A DNA stretch of 64,000 nucleotides from Rhea pennata. Taxonomy: Eukaryota > Chordata > Aves > Rheiformes > Rheidae. This document shows positions 58,501 through 64,000 of the stretch, piece after piece (within the stretch, counting starts at the first letter, position 1; each line of letters starts with the position of its first letter). The notes under the pieces are model-generated. The model had not been told where the DNA came from. It was given only the letters and a program-made list of their open reading frames with translations, and did no database searches. The DNA is taken from the NCBI RefSeq assembly GCF_028389875.1, contig NC_084665.1:248001-312000 (forward strand), in the 5' to 3' direction. Both the position numbers and the translations under genes were made by a program.

Positions 58501-61086
58501 GGCAGGAAATTATCTATGAAATAATTTTGGTCAAATTTAACAATTTCTTTTAATCAAAGACCACCTCACCCCCACCACCTAACACACAAAAAGGCCAGAA
58601 GGAAAGCTTTGCTGGTGTAGAAACACTTTCAGGGCAACATCAGATCTGATTTTGCTTTGACATGCTTAAAAAATGCAAGAGAATTTTGTCTTAAAATAAA
58701 AGTTTTTCAACTCAAACTAGCTGAGATCAAGAAAGAATTTTTGAGAAAAAGTCAAATAACCTTAGCACTGAAGTGAAATACCTTCTCTTTTTATTGAATG
58801 GAAACGTTTGGGTTTTTCATTTTGTCAAAACATTAATTGGAAAGCCTGATTTTGGTTTGGTCTGACTTGAAGTGTCCCTTCTGATTTTCTTCTGTTCAGC
58901 CACTGACTTGAACTCCCTTGTTCACAGTTGTAACAGGGTCTATGGAGCATTGCCTACTTCATGGGCTCCCTGATTTGGTGACAAATTGGGTTGCATGCAT
59001 AGCAGAGCTAAAACTGAAGGCTTTGCTCATGCTGGAAGTTGTTGCAGGTCCATAAGCCAGACTTGTGCTCAGGATGGTGCTGAAGGTCCAGCACCCCATG
59101 CTGTGCATCCCATCACACTGTGGACAGGGTTGTCTCTCTTGGGGTAGTGAAATATCACAGGTGTTGATTTTGGAGCAGAGTTGAACTTGTCAGCAGAATG
59201 CAAGTCCCTTTCTGGATTCAGCCAGAGGTGAAGGAGTTTATCTTCCTCTTGCTGCAGTTTGCTCTGGCCTTGCAGGGGTGGAAAGGGACCTTATTGTTCA
59301 TGAAACCCCTTAATGCTGAGCTGAACATGAACTTTCTGTTGACATAAATGAGCTTTCTATCCTAGAGTTGCCTTTAGATCTAGTCAGCATCAAATGGTGA
59401 ATCATCTCAATAGCTTGGTGTGTCTGACTGACCTCACTCTGGGACCACACGATAAGCTCAGCAGACCTGTAAGAAAGCCAGAATCAGTAATTGAGAAAGC
59501 TTTCTTGAGCCTGTGACCTGTAAGTCAACACCTATTTAATTCTGTTTAATTGTCTGTCTTCTGTAGCTTTGTCAATTTAGTTGGGAGAAGCAACTGAGTG
59601 CTGAAAGCCATTTCATGAAGGGGTATTGCTTGTGTGAGAACAGGAAACCTTTTTGCTTTGTTTTGGACTTTTTTTTTCTATTTTGCAGAAAGCTCAGTTA
59701 TTAATGAGGAACTTTTGGGAACTGAACAAACTGCAGGGGATATTTTAAGCCTCTATCCAGAGGGCTGCACTCTGCAACTGATAATCCAGTTGCAGACAGT
59801 GCGAATACATTGACAAGTGTTATCTTGCACTGATACTGGATTAGGCTTGAAAAGCTTCTCCCAGGCAATATGCAGGTGATAATATATACATACGCCTAAG
59901 TGATAGCGTTTCAGGGATATCTCTTGGGCCAAGGTGAATGTATGATGGGGGATGGTGGTAAATTTTATCCCTGACTCAGCTGCACTCACCATACCCATCT
60001 TTTGAGCTAGCATGACTGTGAAAATAAGCCTGCTGTCCAGAGTCAGGGAACAGAGCTGCAGGTTACTGTGACCAACAGGGGCCAACTAAGAAAAAAGGAG
60101 CTACAGGGAACTAGAGAGACTGGGCAAACATGGGCTTTAGCTAGAAAGGATTGACAACCATGGCAGGGCAAGAGTTTTTCCTGGAAAGGGAGAAGCAGAT
60201 GGGCACTGGGGCCATCCTGACTCTGGAGTCAAGCAAGAAATGCCCTGACAAGCAGAAGGTGTTGCCTGCACAGCTGTGCTGCTGGGGAGAGCAAGAGGAA
60301 GGGTAGCTCTCCACACTCAGCTGGGAAATCAAACCAGGACCAACTATGTCAGAAAGCAATGCTTTCAACAGAGCTCCAACAAAATAGGATGAATGTTTTC
60401 CTTACTCCATTTCTCTCACCTTAAGGCAGGGAACAGAGCTGTTTGACTTCAGCAGAGCAAAGGAAGCAGAGGCTGTAGCTGTGAAGTTTTGGATATGCAG
60501 GAGCAGATTGCACAGAGCCTGGCTACAAAATAAAATCAACCAACCTTGTGAAGATTTAGGTGAAGCCATGAGTAGGAAAGGAAGAGTGTGCTGAATGCTG
60601 ATTTAGAGCAGAAATCAGGTTAGATTCACAGCAGAGAGGAAATCAGGGTTGGAGGAAGAATATGAGCATGTTCAGGGGTTTTCTGAACTTAGTATTCTTG
60701 GGAGGAGGCCAGCTCCCATAAAAATGCCTTCCCAGGTAGCTGGAGAGCAGTGAGGGAAGGGCTCCAGAAATACTGTCCCTGTTAAGTGTGTATGTTTGGT
60801 GCTTGTGCAATAAGGGCTTGGGAAAAGGTTTGGTGCACAAACACATCTGTAGAAGGGGAATGTGTGAAGCTGGCTGGCACTTGTCTCATCAGGATTTGGC
60901 CATTTGGCTTCACTGTGGTTCTGGGTATAAGGCCTGAGAGTATCAGTAGGCTCTGCAGCCTCTTCCTCTATTTCTCCTAGGAGTTTGTCTGCTGTACTCA
61001 AGCCTAGATCTGATCTAGTGCAGCTGTGACCGGAGATTGGGACCAGGAAAACAATTCAGTTGTGAGAAAGAGCAGTGAGAAGCCTT
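49561..61086. other. Region upstream of CST7, no gene identified
   Basis: About 11.5 kb in which I find only short overlapping open frames without family similarity on both strands. It holds an A-run followed by (GA)n at 57828-57857. I did not find SYNDIG1, the next gene in mammals; it probably lies further right, off-window. Confidence 0.5.
57828..57870. repeat. A-run plus (GA)n microsatellite upstream of CST7
   Basis: Fifteen A, about seven GA dinucleotides, then a further A-rich stretch. It has the same composition as the tract at 46.03 kb, but the flanks are unrelated. Confidence 0.88.
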
Positions 61087-61400
61087 GTTGGGGGTCTCCA
61101 CTCTGTGGCTGGTGACCTGTGTGAAGGTCAGCCCCTTGCCCTGCTCATTGCCTGAGCTCTACTGTGGGTGTGCCTGTGCCTTGTTCTGTACCCTGCTGAC
61201 CCTGATCTTGCCTTGGTAACTTGTCTTCTCAGCTTGACCTTGGATCTGCCTTGTCAGCACACACTTGTCTGGTCATCACTGGACTGTGGCAGATGCTGCT
61301 TTCTGTCATCAGCCCTGCTCTGCTCTCCCCGATCAGGTATTTTTGTATTGTGCCCTGGTTGGTGAGGACACTGCCCTGTCTTGTTGTAACTCTGGTGTCC
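61087..61400 (+). repeat. LTR-like fragment related to the Gypsy-like LTRs at 11-13 kb, opposite orientation
   Basis: On the plus strand this block shares a run of short identical blocks, in order, with the minus strand of LTR copy A. GACCTTGGA is at 61235-61243 (complement near 11226-11234), followed by TTGTCA, ACTTG, ATCACTGG and CTGTG at matching spacing, and further on TTGGTGAGG-like and ACACTGCC-like blocks. The outer boundaries are uncertain; TGTTGGGGG at about 61087 could be the LTR start. No integrase or RT remnant was recognised next to it, so it may be a solo LTR. Confidence 0.5.
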
Positions 61401-64000
61401 CAGCTCTCCCCCCTGCCATGGAACAGCTTCACTCTTCCTGCTCCCTGACTCAGGATATGGGGATACCATGAAAGCCCATGCAAGTAGAAGATGACTTTCC
61501 AGTGATAATGTTTTCCCTCCTCCTCTCCCCACAGGAGGTGATTGATAGGATTGATAGCACCAAACATACACACTTTCTAATCATCTTTGGAAAGACAGAG
61601 AAGTCAAATATGGATAGAATTGGTTCAGATCAGCCCACAGGGAAGAAAATCCAGACCCTGTGGTACCGCTGCTGGTTGAATCATTCAGAAATTATGTTCT
61701 CAGCAAGCATTTTCACTTGGTGCATGTATTGGTCCTTGCCTGTAAGAACAGCTGTTTGCCTGGCAGTAACATAGTTATTGATCACACTACAACAGTCCCT
61801 GGCCTCAGGCCCCACTTCAGCTGTGCATGGTGGGGAATACAGGGGACAGGGTCTCAAGCTGCCCTGATCCAGTGAGAGAAGGCTCCAGTCCTGAAGGAGT
61901 AAGACAGATCTAGATATTGAGGGAGGGTGGTGGCTTGAGGCACTTCTAGAGAACTGAGGGAAGGTACTGGAGGACCCAAGCATCACCGCATCACCTTCAG
62001 CTGCATCCACAGCTGTTCTGGTCATGCTTGGACTTCAGCATGCTCCATGTTGGCTTGTTCTTCCTCTTCACTTGTTATTGTGTGAAGCAAAGTTGCTGTG
62101 GTTGCCTTGGAGATGTCAGCCTGTCAGGTGGGGTCCGTGGCAGCTGTTAGCAGCTGGTGTTGCTACCAGGAATAACTGGTCAATGGCAGCATTCAGCACA
62201 ACCTACACTAACCCTTGATGGAGCCTGAACTGCAGGCAAGGGAGGAGCTGGCCTGCTCTGCTCTGCTTGCTGTTGTGACTGTGCACCTCTTCCTTCCCAT
62301 GTGAGTTGGATCGTGTTGAGCAGAGCAGTGAAAGTAAGGTTAGGACTTTGAGTCCTGTCCTCTGCCTATGGGTCACATAATAGGAGGTTTTGTTCCCTGA
62401 TTAGCTGAACTGCTGAGTCTTTAGGACTGTAGTGTGTGTCTGTGGTGGGGGGTTGTGTGGCTGGTTCAGATGAAGGGTGCATAGGACATTTACTTGGCCT
62501 AAAATCCAGGATAAGAGAATTCTTTAGGACACTGGAGCCTAAATCCTGGGTTCTCCAGGTGCCCCAGAGGAAAGGAACCCTGTTAAGGTTGTTTCCATTG
62601 CGATAATGGAGGGTGTCCCCTTATGGGTGGTTCCTATGCAACTAACCACAGACATACTAGAATAGGTACTTTTAGGAAAATAACAGGCTTATTGTAAAGC
62701 ATGTTTTTGTACTTCATTTTCACCTTACATGGCCCAGTCTGCCCATCACTAGAAGTCATTAAATCAAGGGGAAATGTCTTTAACAAACCTGCAGACACCC
62801 TGACAGGAGGAGTATGGGGCTTGATACATGGGCATTACATACAAAGGACAGAACAGCCAGTCTGTGGGTATGTGTGGAGAGCACTGCATCACTTCTGTGG
62901 TGCTCCTAAGGCAGAGTCTGTCTTGACTTGGATGTATACATCCTTTTTGTGTTGATCCTAGGGGTGTGGTGGACAGTGCTGTAGCAACGTTCAGGCTTGT
63001 TGGATACCAGCAATCCTAGGTATCCAACCTGGCATCACAAGATACAGCCTACTCACTGTGTGCTTTTGTTTGTGAGCTTGTGGTGAGGGCCAGAGCAACT
63101 GAACTGTGTAGAGAAAGGAGGATGCCAGTGTTTGGATGAGTATGTGGGCTGAGGAGGCAGGTGAGAGACCATCTAACTAGGGGTGTAAGCATGTGGTGTG
63201 GGACAAAACAGGCTAAAGGAAAAATGTCTGTAGTTGCCCATGAGAGCAGGCATACAGGACACAGAGACCAGGAAAATATCTGATAGGAGAAAAGACAACC
63301 AGCAAAACACACCAGAAGGAGCCCATCTGCAGGTTAGAGAATAGCTCAATATTCAGCTTTTTATGAAGGCAGGCCAGGAGAGGAAGGACCAACAGGACCA
63401 CGAAAGTGAAGAAGCTAAGCCACGAGCACTTTAACAAAGCAACCAGAGACCTGCAGTCTATGCTCCTCCCCTTCTGTGGACGAGCTGAGCGAGAGAAAAA
63501 GGAGAAGAGGTTGTCAGTAGAGCTCGTAGGGCAGTGCGAATAATGGATTGTCCAATTCCTTACCTGAACTCCAAATTCAGGAACATCATTTTTGTTCTGG
63601 ACTGTATGAAAAGTTTTATGCTCCCTGCTTGGTGGATTCAGTAAAACTGTCTCCTGCTCAGCTCTCTCAGATGGGGGCCTGAGCCACAATTTGCTAGAAT
63701 CATTGAAAGTCTTTAACTCTTCAGTGAATGCCTTAATGTACCCATTGAACAGAGTGCATGGACATGATGATGAAGCCAAACTGGACAGTCAGAGGGGCAG
63801 CCTTTGTTCTTGGACAGTTCTTGATTTTCAAGGGCGTCTTCATACCTGAAGCTCCTTCAGAGCATCTTTTGTATGCTATTGCATGGCCACTGCTGACCAG
63901 GAAACCATTCTCATTTTAGAGCAGTATTTCTCCCACATCTCCCTACTAGTCAAATGAGGCTTACAGAGAGTATAAATTCAGAGATAGCCTGTGGGAACTG
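61401..64000. other. Right end of window, no gene identified
   Basis: Apart from the weak minus-strand open frame at 63213-63779, I see no coding exon, RNA gene or recognisable repeat. Confidence 0.45.
63213..63779 (-). other. Unassigned 188-codon open frame, possibly containing an exon
   Basis: An open frame of 188 codons on the minus strand. Its first part (about 63780-63564) is bounded by an acceptor-like ctctgactgtccag and a donor-like gtaagg, and would encode about 72 residues ending NKNDVPEFGVQ. The remainder includes a hydrophobic stretch (SFFTFVVLLVLPLLACL) followed by Lys-Lys, like a membrane anchor. The frame has no upstream ATG at its left end, and I do not recognise any family. 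About one open frame this long is expected by chance in 64 kb over six frames, so it may be noise. Confidence 0.15.

Noticed and set aside
1..64000. Search for CRISPR arrays, operons, phage or defence systems, tRNA or rRNA genes
   Set aside because: Spliced vertebrate genes and LINE/LTR remnants explain the recognisable structure; no regularly spaced repeat array or RNA gene fold was seen.

Overview
This is a vertebrate nuclear genome window. It has long spliced genes with GT-AG introns, one CpG-island promoter, CR1 LINE fragments and simple repeats. There are no operons, Shine-Dalgarno sites, CRISPR arrays or recognisable tRNA or rRNA genes. CR1 3' ends of the sauropsid type (closing in repeats of a gattctgtgat-like unit), short introns and bird-like protein sequences point to a sauropsid, most likely a bird. 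A crocodilian or turtle is not excluded, and a Ty3/Gypsy-type LTR element in the window is a reason to keep that open.

Three protein-coding genes can be assembled exon by exon. (1) The last six coding exons of ACSS1, the mitochondrial acetyl-CoA synthetase, lie on the + strand at 3787-13789; its 5' half is off the left edge. (2) The complete coding sequence of APMAP, a type II membrane protein with a strictosidine-synthase-like beta-propeller, lies on the + strand at 23111-36650 in nine exons (415 residues), behind a CpG-island promoter at about 22.7-23.3 kb. (3) The complete coding sequence of CST7 (cystatin F) lies on the - strand at 49427-43595 in four exons (147 residues), tail-to-tail with APMAP. 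The order ACSS1-APMAP-CST7 and the orientations match the human 20p11 block (mirrored).

Layout: 1-3786, ACSS1 intron; 3787-13789, ACSS1 3' half, whose last intron holds a decayed minus-strand Ty3/Gypsy-like element with two LTRs and a CR1 copy next to one LTR; 13790-22690, ACSS1 3' UTR and intergenic DNA with a degenerate CA-rich minisatellite; 22690-37820, APMAP with an intronic CR1; 37820-43107, intergenic with a CR1 tail; 43108-49560, CST7; 49560-64000, DNA upstream of CST7 with no gene I can name, containing a third LTR-like copy near 61.1-61.4 kb and one weak 188-codon open frame at the right end.

The genes are unrelated in function: mitochondrial acetate activation, a membrane-anchored propeller hydrolase-like protein, and a leukocyte cathepsin inhibitor. 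They are neighbours by conserved synteny, not a pathway. I found no new multi-gene system. The most notable points are a cystatin F that lacks both cysteines used for latent dimer formation in mammals, a GC-AG intron in APMAP, and the nested Gypsy-like/CR1 remnant with a related LTR fragment about 48 kb away.
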